DNA of 64,000 bases from positions 434,001 through 498,000 of the forward strand of contig NW_027475142.1 of NCBI RefSeq assembly GCF_051020985.1, read 5' to 3'. The position numbers were made by a program, and so were the translations under genes. Origin of the DNA: Nomia melanderi (taxonomy: Eukaryota; Arthropoda; Insecta; Hymenoptera; Halictidae). The notes under the pieces were generated by a model. That model saw only the letters and a program-made list of their open reading frames with translations, was not told where the DNA came from and did no database searches. This document shows positions 12,316 through 25,420 of the stretch, piece after piece. Each line of letters opens with the position of its first letter. Within the stretch, counting starts at the first letter, position 1.

Positions 12316-13189
12316 TATTGGATTTTTCCCTGACCCTGACAGTCCGGCCGCATGAGACGGAGATTTTCTCGGCCCCTGGTGGTCCGAATTCGATACCGCG
12401 GCACAGATTCATGCGCCAGGGCCTCCTACAGACAATGCACTTTGCTTTATTGCGCTATCAGTAATAGCACCCGAGGTATCACCAGATATATATTGGATTT
12501 TCCCCTGACACTGAGTGTCCGGCCCCATGAGACGGTGGTTGTCTCGGCCCCTGGAGGTCCGAGGTCGTTCCCGCTGCACAGATACATGCGCTAGGGCCTC
12601 CTACAGACAATGCACTTTGATTTATTGCGCTATCTGTAATAGCACCCGAGATATCACCAGATATATATTGGATTTTCCCCTGACCCTGAGTGGCCGGCCC
12701 CATGAGACGGTAGTTTTCTCGGCCCCTGGTGGTCCGAGGTCGATCCCGCTTAACAGATTCATGCGCCAGGGCCTCCTGCAGACAATGCACTTTGATTTAT
12801 TGGGCTATCTTTAATAGCACCCGTGATATCACCAGATATATATTGGATTTTTCCTTGACTCTGACAGTCCGGCCCCATGTGTCGATGGTTTTCTCGGTCC
12901 CTCGTGGTCCGAGGTAGATCCCGCTGCACAGATTCATGCGCCTGGGCCCCGTGCAGATAATTCACTTTGATTTATTCCGCTATCTCTAATAACACCCGAG
13001 ATATCACCAGATATATATTGGATTTTTCCCTGACCCTGAGTCTCTCACCCCATGAGACGGTGGTTTTCTCGGCCCCTGCTGGTCCGAGGTCGTTCCCGCT
13101 GCACAGATTCATGCGCCAGGGCCCCCTGCAGATAATTCACTTTGATTTATTGCGCTATCTCTAATAGCACCCGAGAAATCACCAGATAT

Positions 13190-13810
13190 ATATAGGATTT
13201 TTCCCTGACCCTGACAGTCCGGCCCCATGAGACGGTGACTTTCTCGGCCCCTGGTGGTCCGAGGTCGATCCCGCTCCACAGATTCATGCGCCAGGGAGTC
13301 CTACAGACGATGCACTTTGATTTATTGCGCTATCTGTAATAGCACCCGAGATATCACCATATATATATTGGATTCTCCCCTGACATTGAGTGCCCGGCCC
13401 CATGAGACGGTGATTTTCTCGGCCCCTGGTGGTCCGAGGTCGATCACGCTGCACAGATTCAGTCGCCAGGGCCTCCTACAGACAGTGCACATTGATTTAT
13501 TGCGCTATCTGTAATAGCACCTGAGATATCAGCAGATATCTATTGGATTTTTCCATGACCCTGAGTGTCCGACCCCATGAGACGGTGGTTTTCTCGGCCC
13601 CTGGTGGTCCGAGGTCGTGCCCGCTGCACAGATTCATGCGCCAGGGCCTCCTACAGGCAATGCACTTTGATTTATTGCGCTATCTGTAATAGCACCCAAG
13701 ATATCACCATATATATATTGGATTTTTCCCTGACCCTGAGTGTCCGGCCCCATGAGACGGTGATTTTCTCGGCCCTTGGTGGTCCGAGGTCGATCCCGCT
13801 GCACAGATTC
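13190..13810 (+). repeat. Partial third copy of the 5-10 kb multimer, beyond the transposon
   Basis: About 3.5 monomers match 8771-9391 (and 6147-6767), including the diagnostic CCGCTCCACAG, GGATTCTCCCCTGACATTG and CAGCAGATATCTATTGG variants in the same order. The offset from the second copy is 4419 bp, which is 18 monomers minus 1 once the 1270 bp added by the transposon insertion is removed. One local change is CAGATTCAGTCGCC near 13455 where the other copies have CAGATTCATGCGCC. The multimer unit was therefore dispersed on both sides of the insertion point. Confidence 0.8.
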
Positions 13811-16800
13811 ATGCGCCAGGGCCTCCTGCAGACAATGAACTTTGATTTATTTCGCTATCCCTAATAGCACCCGAGATATCACCAGATGTATATGGGATTT
13901 TTCCCCGACCCTGAGTGTCCGACCCCATGAGACGGTGGTTTTCTCGGCCCCTGGTGGTCCTAGGTCGATCCCGCTGCACAGATTCACGCTCCAGGGCCTC
14001 CTGCAGGCAATTCACTTTGGTTTATTGCGCGATCTGTAATAGCACCCGAGATATCAAAAGATATATGCTGGATTTTTACATGACCTTGGGTGACGTATTC
14101 CGAATATCTGTAATTTTCTCCACCCCTGGTGGTCCGAGGCAGTTCCTGCTGCACAGATTCATTCGCCAATGCCTCCTACAGACAATGCACATTGATTTAT
14201 TGCGCTATCTGTAATAGCACCCGAGATATCAGCAGATATCTATTGGATTTTTCCATGACCCTGAGTGTCCGATCCCATGAGACGGTGGTTTTCTCGGCCC
14301 CCGGTGGTCCGAGGTCGTGCCCGCTGCACAGATTCATGCGCCAGGGCCTCCTACAGGCAATGCACTTTGATTTATTGCGCTATCTGTAATAGCACCCAAG
14401 ATATCACCATATATATATTGGATTTTTCCCTGACCCTGAGTGTCCGGCCCCATGAGACGGTGATTTTCTCGGCCCCTGGTGGTCCGAGGTCGATCCCGCT
14501 GCACAGATTCATGCGCCAGGGCCTCCTGCAGACAATGAACTTTGATTTATTTCGCTATCCCTAATAGCACCCGAGATATCACCAGATGTATATGGGATTT
14601 TTCCCCGACCCTGAGTTTCCGCCCCCATGAGACGGTGGTTTTCTCGTCCCCTGGTGGTCCTAGGTCGATCCCGCTGTACAGATTCACGCTCCAGGGCCTC
14701 CTACAGACAATGCACTTTGATTTATTGCGCTATCAGTAATAGCACCCGAGATATCACCAGATATATATTGGATTTTCCCCTGACCCTGAGTCTCTCACCC
14801 CATGAGGCGGTGGTTTTCTCGGCCCCTGCTGGTCCGAGGTCGTTCCCGCTGCACAGATTCATGCGCCAGGGCCCCCTGCAGATAATTCACTTTGATTTAT
14901 TGCGCTATCTCTAATAGCACCCGAGATATCACCAGATATATATTGGATTTTTCCTTGACCCTGACAGTCCGGCCCCATGTGTCGATGGTTTTCTCGGTCC
15001 CTCGTGGTCCGAGGTAGATCCCGCTGCACAGATTCATGCGCCTGGGCCCCATGCAGATAATTCACTTTGATTTATTCCGCTATCTCTAATAACACCCGAG
15101 ATATCACCAGATATATATTGGATTTTTCCCTGACCCTGAGTCTCTCACCCCATGAGACGGTGGTTTTCTCCGCCCCTGCTGGTCCGAGGTCGTTCCCGCT
15201 GCACAGATTCATGCGCCAGGGCCCCCTGCAGATAATTCACTTTGATTTATTGCGCTATCTCTAATAGCACCCGAGATATCACCAGATATATATAGGATTT
15301 TTCCCTGACCCTGACAGTCCGGCCCCATGAGACGGTGACTTTCTCGGCCCCTGGTGGTCCGAGGTCGATCCCGCTGCACAAATTCATTCGCCAGGACCTC
15401 CTGCAGATAATTCGCTTTGATTTATTCCGCTATCTCTAATAGCACCCGAGATATCACCAGATATATATTGGATTTTTCCATGACCCTGAGTGTCCGGCCC
15501 CATGAGACGGTGGTTTTCTCGGCCCCTGCTGGTCCGAGGTCGTTCCCGCTGCACAGATTCATGCGCCAGGGCCTCCTACAGACAATGCACTTTGATTTAT
15601 TGCGCTATCTGTAATAGCACCCGAAATATCACCATATATATATTGGATTTTCCCCTGACAATGAGTGTCTGGCCCCATGAGACGGTAGTTTTCTCGGCCC
15701 CTGGTGGTCCCAGGTCGTTCCCACTGCACAGATTCATGCGCTAGGGCCTCATGCAGACAATGCACTTTGATTTATTGCGCTATCTCAAATAGCACCCGAG
15801 ATATCACCAGATATATATTGGATTTTTCCATGACCCTGAGTGTCCGGCCCCATGAGACGGTGATTTTCTCGTCCCCTGGTGGTCCGACGCCGTTCCCGCT
15901 GCCCAGATTCATGCGCCAGGGCCTCCTACAGACAATGCGCTTTGGTTTATTGCGCTATCTGTAACAGCACCCGAGATATCAACAGATATATGCTGGATTT
16001 TTACATGACCTTGGGTGACGGATTCCGAATATCTTTAATTTTCTCGGCCACTGGTGGTCCGAGGTCGTTCCTGCGGCACAGATTCATTCGCCAGTGCCTC
16101 CTACAGACAATGCACTTTGATTTATTGCGCTATCTGTAATAGCACCCGAGATATCACCAGATATATATTGGATTTTCCCCTGACCCTGAGTGTCCGGCCC
16201 CATGAGACGGTGGTTTTCTCGGTCCCTGGTGGTCGGAGGTCGTTCCTGCTGGCCAGATTCATTCGCCTGGGCCTCCTACAGACAATGCACTTTGATTTAT
16301 TGCGCTATCTGTAATAGCACCCGAGATATCACCAGATATATATTGGATTTTCCCCTGACCCTGAGTGTCCGGACCCATGAGACGGTGGTTTTCTCGGCCC
16401 CTGGTGGTCCGAGGTCGTTCCCGCTGGCCAGATTCATGCGCCTGGCCCTCCTACAGACAATGCACTTTGGTTTATTGCGCTATCTCTAATAACACCCGAG
16501 ATATCACCAGATATATATTGGATTTTCCCCTGACCCTGAGTGTCCGGCCCCGTGAGTCGGTGGTTTTCTCGGCCCCTGCTGGTCCGAGGTCGTTCCCGCT
16601 GCGCAGATTCATGCGCCAGGGCCACCTACAGACAATGCACTTTGGTTTATTGCGCTATCTCTAATAGCACCCGAGATATCCCCAGATATTTGCTGGATTT
16701 TTACATGACCTTGGGTGACGGATTCCGAATATCTGTAATTTTCTCGGCCACTGGTGGTCCGAGGTTGTTCCTGCGACACAGATTCATTCGCAAGGGCCTC

Positions 16801-17617
16801 CTACAGACAATGCACTTTCGTTTATTGCGCTATCTGTAATAGCACCCGAGATATCACCAGATATATATTGGATTTTTCCCTGACCCTGAGTGTCCGGCGC
16901 CATGAGACGGTGGTTTTCTTGGCCCCTGGTGGTCCGAGGTCGTTCCCGCTGCACAGATGCATGCGCCAGGGCCTCCTGCAGATAATTCACTTTGGTTTAT
17001 TGCGCTATCTCTAATAGCACCCGAGATATCACCAGATATATATTGGATTTTCCCCTGACCCTGAGTGTCCGGCCCCGTGAGTCGGTGGTTTTCTCGGACC
17101 CTGGTGGTCGGAGGTCCTTCCCGCTGCCCGTATTCAAGCGCCAGGGCCTCCTACAGACAATGCACTTTGATTTATTGCGCTATCTCAAATAGCACCCGAG
17201 ATATGACCAGATATTTGCTGGATTTTTACATGACCTTGGGTGACGGATTCCGAATATCTGTAATTTTCTCGGCCACTGGTGGTCCGAGGTCGTTCCTGCG
17301 GTACAGATTCATTCGCAAGGGCTTCCTACAGACAATGCACTTTGGTTTATTGCGCTATCTGTAATAGCACCCGAGATATCACCAGATATATATTGGATTT
17401 TCCCCTGACCCTGAGTGTCCGGCCCCATGAGACTGTGGTTTTCTCGGCCCCTGGTGGTCCGAGGTCGTTCCCGCTGCACAGATTCATTCGCCTGGGCCTC
17501 CTACAGACAATGCACTTTGATTTATTGCGCTATCTGTAATAGCACCCGAGATATCACCAGATATATATTGGATTTTTCCCTGACCCTGAGTGTCCGGCTC
17601 CATGAGACGGTGATTTT

Positions 17618-17638
17618 CTCGGTCCCTGGTGGACCGAG
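17618..17638. other. Example of a perfect 8-bp dyad in the satellite monomer
   Basis: CTCGGTCC, a five-base CTGGT loop, then GGACCGAG form a perfect 8-bp inverted repeat, at monomer positions 77-97. Most monomers have CTCGGCCC...GGTCCGAG, with one C/T mismatch at stem position 6. Perfect versions occur as T-A pairs here and near 40716, 46141 and 53316, and as A-T pairs at 26367, 41941, 43691 and 46666. Whether it forms a hairpin or cruciform in the cell is unknown. Confidence 0.6.
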
Positions 17639-18239
17639 GTCGTTCCCGCTGCCCAGATTCATGCGCCAGGGCCTCCTACAGATAATGCACTTTGGGTTAT
17701 TAGGCTATCTGTAATAGCACCCGAGATATCACCAGATATATCCTGGATTTTTACATGACCTTGGGTGACGGATTCCGAATATCTGTAATTTTCTCGGCCC
17801 CTGGTGGTCCGAGGTCGTTCCCGCTGCACAGATTCATTCGCCTGGGCCTCCTACAGACAATGCACTTTGGTTTATTACGCTATCTGTAATAGCACCAGAG
17901 ATATCACCAGATATATATTGGATTTTCCCCTGACCCTGAGTGTCCGGCCCCATGAGACGGTGGTTTTCTCGGCCCCTGGTGGTGCGAGGTCGTTCCAGCT
18001 GCACAGATTCATGCGCCACGGCCTCCTGCAGATAATTCACTTTGGTTTATTGCGCTATCTGTAATAGCACCCGAGATATCACCAGATATATATTGGATTT
18101 TTCCCCGACCCTGAGTGTCCGGCCCCATAAGACGGTGGTTTTCTCGGACCCTGGTGATCCGAGGTCGTTCCCGCTGCAAAGATTCATGCGCCAGGGCCTC
18201 CTGCAGATAATTCACTTTGGTTTATTGCGGTATCTCTAA

Positions 18240-20300
18240 TAGCACCCGAGATATCACCAGATATATATTTGATTTTTCCCTGACCCTGAGTGTCCGGCCC
18301 CATGAGATGGTGGTTTTCTCGTCCCCTGGTGGTCCGAGGTCGTTCCCGCTGCACAGATGCATGCACCAGGGCCTCCTGCAAATAATTCATTGTGGTTTAT
18401 TGCGCTATCTCTAATAGCACCCGTGATTTCACCAGATATATATTTGATTTTTCCCTGACCCTGAGTGTCCGGCCCCATGAGACGGTGGTTTTCTCGGCCC
18501 CTGGTGGTCCGAGGTCGTTCCCGGTGCACAGATGCATGCGGCAGGGCCTCCTGCAGATAACTAACTTTGGTTTATTGCGCCATCTCTAATAGCACCCGAG
18601 ATATCACCAGATATATATTGGATTTTTCCCTGACCCTGAGTGTCCTGCCCCATGAGACGGTGGTCTTCTCGGCCCCCGGTGGCCCGAGGTCGTTCCCGCT
18701 GCACAGATTCATTCGCCAGGGCCTCCTGCAGATAATTCACTTTGGTTTATTGCGCTATCTCTAATAGCACCCGAGATATCACCAGATATATATTGGATTT
18801 TCCCCTGACCCTGAGTGTCCGGCCCCATGAGACTGTGGTTATCTCGGCCCCTGGTGGTCCGACGTCGTTCCTGCTGGCCAGATTCATGCGCCTGGGCCTC
18901 CTACAGACAATGCACTTTGATTTATTGCGCTATCTCAAATAGCACCCGAGATATCACCAGATATATATTGGATTTTTCCCTGACCCTGAGTGTCCGGATC
19001 CATGAGACGGTGGTTTTCTCGGCCCCTGGTGGTCCGAGGTCGTTCCCGCTGCACAGATTCATTCGCCTGGGCCTCCTACAGACAATGCACTTTGATTTAT
19101 TGCGCTATCTGTAATAGCACCCGAGATATCACCAGAAATATATTGGATTTTTCCCTGACCCTGAGTGTGCGGCTCCATGAGACGGTGATTTTCTCGGTCC
19201 CTGGTGGTCCGAGGTCGTTCCCGCTGCCCAGATTCATGCGCCAGGGCCTCCTACAGACAATGCACTTTAGGTTATTGCGCTATCTGTAATAGCACCCCAG
19301 ATATCAGCAGATATATGCTGGATTTTTACATGACCTTGGGTGACGGATTCCGAATATCTGTAATTTTCTCGGCCCCTGGTGGTCCGAGGTCGTTCCCGCT
19401 GCACAGATTCATTCGCCTGGGCCTCCTACAGACAATGCACTTTGGTTTATTGCGCTATCTGTAATAGCACCCGAGATATCACCAGATATATATTGGATTT
19501 TTCCCTGACCCTGAGTGTCCGGCTCCATGAGACGGTGATTTTCTCGTCCCCTGGTGGTCCGACGTCGTTCCCGCTGCCCAGATTCATGCGCCAGGGCCTC
19601 CTACAGACAATGCACTTTGGTTTATTGCGCTATCTGTAATAGCACCCGAGATATCACCAGATATTTGCTGGATTTTTACATGACCTTGGGTGACGGATTC
19701 CGAATATCTGTAATTTTCTCGGCCACTGGTGGTCCGAGGTCGTTCCTGCGGCACAGATTCATTCGCAAGGGCCTCCTACAGACAATGCACTTTGATTTAA
19801 TGCGCTATCTGTAATAGAACCCGAGATATCACCAGATATATATTGGATTTTTCCCTGACCCTGAGTGCCCGGCCCCATGCGTCGGTGGTTTTCTCGGCCC
19901 CTGGTGGTCAGAGATCGATCTCGCTGCACAGATTCATGCGCTAGGGCCTCCTGCAGACAATGCACTTTGATTTATTGCGCTATCTGTAATAGCACCCGAG
20001 ATATCACCAGATATATATTGGATTTTTCCCTGACCCTGAGTGTCCGGCCCCATGAGACGGTGGTTTTCTCGGCCACTGGTGGTCCGAGGTCGTTCCCGCT
20101 GCACAGATTCATGCGCCAGGGCCTCCTGCAGATAATTCACTTTGGTTTATTGCGCTATCTCTAATAGCACCCGAGATATCACCAGGTATATATTGGATTC
20201 TTCCCTGACCCTGAGTGTCCGGCCCCATGAGACGGTGGTTTTCTCGGCTCCTGGTGGTCCGAGGTCGTTCCCGCTGCACAGATTCATGCGCCGGGGCCTA
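18240..20300 (+). repeat. Satellite block shared with 25.6-27.3 kb
   Basis: The region 18240-19310 matches 25590-26660 at an offset of 7349 bp; 19640-20300 then matches 26640-27300 at 6999 bp. The second copy therefore lacks two monomers that the first has (about 19320-19670). Shared markers are CATGCACCAGGG, CCGTGATTTCACC, CCCGGTG(C/A)ACAG and TTCCTGCTGGCCAG. Part of the block also resembles 5090-5430. Confidence 0.78.
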
Positions 20301-23300
20301 ATACAGACAATGCACTTTGATTTATTGCGCTATCTGTAATAGCACCCGAGATATCACCAGATATATACTGGATTTTTCCCTGGCCCTGAGTGTCCGGCCC
20401 CATGAGACGGTGGTTTTCTCGGCCCCTGGTGGTTCGAGGTCGTTCCCGCTGCACAGATTCATGCGCCAGGGCCTCCTGCAGATAATTCACTTTGGTTTAT
20501 TGCGCCATCTCTACTAGCACCCGAGATATCACCCGATATATATTGGATATTTCCCTGACCCTGAGTGTCCGGCCCCATGTGTCGGTGGTTTTCTCGGCCC
20601 CTGGTGGTCCCAGGTCGTTCCCGCTGCACAGATTCATGCGCCAGGGCCTCCTACAGACAATGCACTTTGATTTATTGTTCTATGTGTAATATAACCCGAG
20701 ATATCACCAGAAATATATTGGATTTTTCCCTGACCCTGAGTGTCCGGCCCCATGAGACGGTTGTTGTCTCGGCCCCTGGTGGTCCGAGGTCGATCCCGCT
20801 GCACAGATTCATGCGCCAGGGCCTCCTACAGACAATGCACTTTGATTTATTGCGCTATCTGTAATAGCACCCGAGATATCACCAGATATATATTGGATTT
20901 TTCACTGACCCTGAGTGTCCGGCCCCATGAGACGGTTGTTGTCTCAGCCCCTGGTGGTCCGAGGTCGATCCCGCTGCACAGATTCATGCGCCAGGGCCTC
21001 CTACAGACAATTCACTTTGATTTATTGCGCTATCTCTAATAGCACCCGAGATATCACCAGATATATGTTGGATTTTCCCCTGACCCTGAGTGTCCGGCGC
21101 CATGAGACGGTGGCTTTCTTGGCCCCTGGTGGTCCGAGGTCGTTCCCGCTGCACAGATGCATGCGCCAGGGCCTCCTACAGACAATGCACTTTGGTTTAT
21201 TGCGCTATCTGTAATAGCACCCGAGATATCACCAGATATATATGGGATTTTCCCCTGACCCTGAGTGTGCGGACCCATGAGACGGTGGTTTTCTCGGCCC
21301 CTGGTGGTCTGAGGTCGTTCCCGCTGCACAGATTCATTCGCCTGGCCTCCTACAGACAATGCACTTTGGTTTATTGCGCTATCTGTAATAGCACCCGAGA
21401 TATCACCAGATATTTGCAGGATTTTTACATGACCTTGGGTGACGGATTCCGAATATCTGTAATTTTCTCGGCCACTGGTGGTCCGAGGTCGTTCCTGCGG
21501 CACAGATTCATTCGCAAGGGCCTCCTACAGACAATGCACTTTGATTTAATGCGCTATCTGTAATAGAACCCGAGATATCACCAGATATATATTGGATTTT
21601 TCCCTGACCCTGAGTGCCCGGCCCCATGCGTCGGTGGTTTTCTCGGCCCCTGGTTGTCAGAGATCGATCTCGCTGCACAGATTCATGCGCTAGGGCCTCC
21701 TGCAGACAATGCACTTTGATTTATTGCACTATCTGTAATAGCACCCGAGATATCACCAGATATATATTGGATTTTTCCCTGACCCTGAGTGTCCGGCCCC
21801 ATGAGACGGTGGTTTTCTCGGCCCCTGGTGGTCCGAGGTCGTTCCCGCTGCACAGATTCATGCGCCAGGGCCTCCTGCAGATAATTCACTTTGGTTTATT
21901 GCGCTATCTCTAATAGCCTCCGAGATATCACCAGGTATATATTGGATTCTTCCCTGACCCTGAGTGTCCCGCCCCATGAGACGGTGGTTTTCTCGGCCCC
22001 TGGTGGTCCGAGGTCGTTCCCGCTGCACAGATTCATGCGCCGGGGCCTAATACAGACAATGCACTTTGATTTATTGCGCTATCTGTAATAGCACCCGAGA
22101 TATCACCAGATATATACTGGATTTTTCCCTGGCCCTGAGTGTCCGGCCCCATGAGACGGTGGTTTTCTCGGCCCCTGGTGGTTCGAGGTCGTTCCCGCTG
22201 CACAGATTCATGCGCCAGGGCCTCCTGCAGATAATTCACTTTGGTTTATTGCGCTATCTCTAATAGCACCCGAGATATCACCAGGTATATATTGGATTCT
22301 TCCCTGACCCTGAGTGTCCGGCCCCATGAGACGGTGGTTTTCTCGGCTCCTGGTGGTCCGAGGTCGTTCCCGCTGCACAGATTCATGCGCCGGGGCCTAA
22401 TACAGACAATGCACTTTGATTTATTGCGCTATCTGTAATAGCACCCGAGATATCACCAGATATATACTGGATTTTTCCCTGGCCCTGAGTGTCCGGCCCC
22501 ATGAGACGGTGGTTTTCTCGGCCCCTGGTGGTTCGAGGTCGTTCCCGCTGCACAGATTCATGCGCCAGGGCCTCCTGCAGATAATTCACTTTGGTTTATT
22601 GCGCCATCTCTACTAGCACCCGAGATATCACCCGATATATATTGGATATTTCCCTGACCCTGAGTGTCCGGCCCCATGTGTCGGTGGTTTTCTCGGCCCC
22701 TGGTGGTCCCAGGTCGTTCCCGCTGCACAGATTCATGCGCCAGGGCCTCCTACAGACAATGCACTTTGATTTATTGTTCTATGTGTAATATAACCCGAGA
22801 TATCACCAGAAATATATTGGATTTTTCCCTGACCCTGAGTGTCCGGCCCCATGAGACGGTTGTTGTCTCGGCCCCTGGTGGTCCGAGGTCGATCCCGCTG
22901 CACAGATTCATGCGCCAGGGCCTCCTACAGACAATGCACTTTGATTTATTGCGCTATCTGTAATAGCACCCGAGATATCACCAGATATATATTGGATTTT
23001 TCCCTGACCCTGAGTGTCCGGCCCCATGAGACGGTGGTTTTCTCGGCCCCTGGTGGTCCGAGGTCGTTCCCGCTGCACAGATTCATGCGCCAGGGCCTCC
23101 TGCAGATAATTCACTTTGGTTTATTGCGCTATCTCTAATAGCACCCGAGATATCACCAGGTATATATTGGATTCTTCCCTGACCCTGAGTGTCCGGCCCC
23201 ATGAGACGGTGGTTTTCTCGGCCCCTGGTGTTCCGAGGTCGTTCCCATTGCACAGATTCATGCGCCAGGGCCTCCTGCAGATAATTCACTTTGGTTTATT

Positions 23301-24360
23301 GCGCTATCTCTAATAGCACCCGAGATATCACCAGGTATATATTGGATTCTTCCCTGACCCTGAGTGTCCGGCCCCATGAGACGGTGGTTTTCTCGGCCCC
23401 TGGTGGTCCGAGGTCGTTCCCGCTGCACAGATTCATGCGCCGGGGCCTAATACAGACAATGCACTTTGATTTATTGCGCTATCTGTAATAGCACCCGAGA
23501 TATCACCAGATATATACTGGATTTTTCCCTGGCCCTGAGTGTCCGGCCCCATGAGACGGTGGTTTTCTCGGCCCCTGGTGGTTCGAGGTCGTTCCCGCTG
23601 CACAGATTCATGCGCCAGGGCCTCCTGCAGATAATTCATTTTGGTTTATTGCGCCATCTCTACTAGCACCCGAGATATCACCCGATATATATTGGATATT
23701 TCCCTGACCCAGAGTGTCCGGCCCCATGTGTCGGTGGTTTTCTCGGCCCCTGGTGGTCCCAGGTCGTTCCCGCTGCACAGATTCATGCGCCAGGGCCTCC
23801 TACAGACAATGCACTTTGATTTATTGTTCTATGTGTAATATAACCCGAGATATCACCAGAAATATATTGGATTTTTCCCTGACCCTGAGTGTCCGGCCCC
23901 ATGAGACGGTGGTTTTCTCGGCCCCTGGTGGTCCGAGGTCGTTCCCGCTGCACAGATTCATGCGCCGGGGCCTAATACAGACAATGCACTTTGATTTATT
24001 GCGCTATCTGTAATAGCACCCGAGATATCACCAGATATATACTGGATTTTTCCCTGGCCCTGAGTGTCCGGCCCCATGAGACGGTGGTTTTCTCGGCCCC
24101 TGGTGGTTCGAGGTCGTTCCCGCTGCACAGATTCATGCGCCAGGGCCTCCTGCAGATAATTCACTTTGGTTTATTGCGCCATCTCTACTAGCACCCGAGA
24201 TATCACCCGATATATATTGGATATTTCCCTGACCCTGAGTGTCCGGCCCCATGAGACGGTTGTTGTCTCGGCCCCTGGTGGTCCGAGGTCGATCCCGCTG
24301 CACAGATTCATGCGCCAGGGCCTCCTACAGACAATGCACTTTGATTTATTGCGCTATCTG
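19640..24360 (+). repeat. Nested tandem duplications of satellite multimers (10-, 6-, 3- and 2-mer steps)
   Basis: The block at about 19640-20480 recurs at about 21390-22230 (offset 1749: ten monomers minus one base, lost in CGCCTGGCCTCC near 21342). The pair of monomers at 22066-22416 is a 350-bp duplication. Sequence from 22241 recurs from 23291 (1050 bp, six monomers), and from 23433 recurs from 23958 (525 bp, three monomers). Marker variants are CGCCGGGGCCTAATACAG, CCAGGTATATATTGG, GCGCCATCTCTACTAGC and TTGTTCTATGTGTAATATAACC. The overlap of several periods suggests successive unequal exchanges. Confidence 0.82.
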
Positions 24361-24716
24361 TAATAGCACCCGAGATATCACCAGATATATGTTGGATTTT
24401 CCCCTGACCCTGAGTGTCAGGCGCCATGAGACGGTGGTTTTCTTGGCCCCTGGTGGTCCGAGGTCGTTCCCGCTGCACAGATGCATGCGCCAGGGCCTCC
24501 TACAGATAATTCACTTTGGTTGATTGTGCTATCTCTAATAGCACCCGAGATATCACCAGATATATATTCGATTTTCCCCTGACCCTGAGTGTCCGACCCC
24601 GTGAGTCGGTGGTTTTCTCGGCCCCTGGTGGTCCTAGGTCGTTCCCGCTGCCCAGATTCATGCGCCAGGGCCTCCTACAGACAATGCACTTTGGTTTATT
24701 GCGCTATCTGTAATAG

Positions 24717-25420
24717 CACCCGAGATATCACCAGATATATATGGGATTTTCCCCTGACCCTGAGTGTGCGGACCAATGAGACGGTGGTTTTCTCGGCCCC
24801 TGGTGGTCTGAGGTCGTTCCCGCTGCACAGATTCATTCGCCTGGGCCTCCTACAGACAATGCACTTTGGTTTATTGCGCTATCTGTAATAGCACCCGAGA
24901 TATCACCAGATATATATTGGATTTTTCCCCGACCCTGAGTGTCCGGCCCCATGAGACGGTGGTTTTCTCGGCCCCTGGTGGTCCGAGGTCGTTCCCGCTG
25001 CCCAGATTCATTCGCCTGGGCCTCCTACAGACAATGCACTTTGATTTATTGCGCTATCTGTAATAGCACCCGAGATATCACCAGATATATATGGGATTTT
25101 CCCCTGACCCTGAGTGTGCGGACCAATGAGACGGTGGTTTTCTCGGCCCCTGGTGGTCTGAGGTCGTTCCCGCTGCACAGATTCATTCGCCTGGGCCTCC
25201 TACAGACAATGCACTTTGGTTTATTGCGCTATCTGTAATAGCACCCGAGATATCACCAGATATATATTGGATTTTTCCCCGACCCTGAGTGTCCGGCCCC
25301 ATGAGACGGTGGTTTTCTCGGCCCCTGGTGGTCCGAGGTCGTTCCCGCTGCCCAGATTCATTCGCCTGGGCCTCCTACAGACAATGCACTTTGATTTATT
25401 GCGCTATCTGTAATAGCACC
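24717..25420 (+). repeat. Dimeric repeat, 350 bp, two copies
   Basis: A monomer with ATATATGGGATTTTCC and GTGCGGACCAATGAG alternates with a monomer carrying CCCCGACCC and GCTGCCCAGATTCATTCGCC. The pair starting at 24717 recurs at 25067 with no difference that I could see by eye. It is a recent two-monomer duplication. Confidence 0.85.

Noticed and set aside
20430..20450. GGTTCGAGGTC in some monomers as an RNA polymerase III B box
   Set aside because: It matches GGTTCGANNCC except at one position, but I found no A box at a suitable distance upstream and no tRNA or SINE fold. It arises from a single C-to-T change in the common GGTCCGAGGTC.
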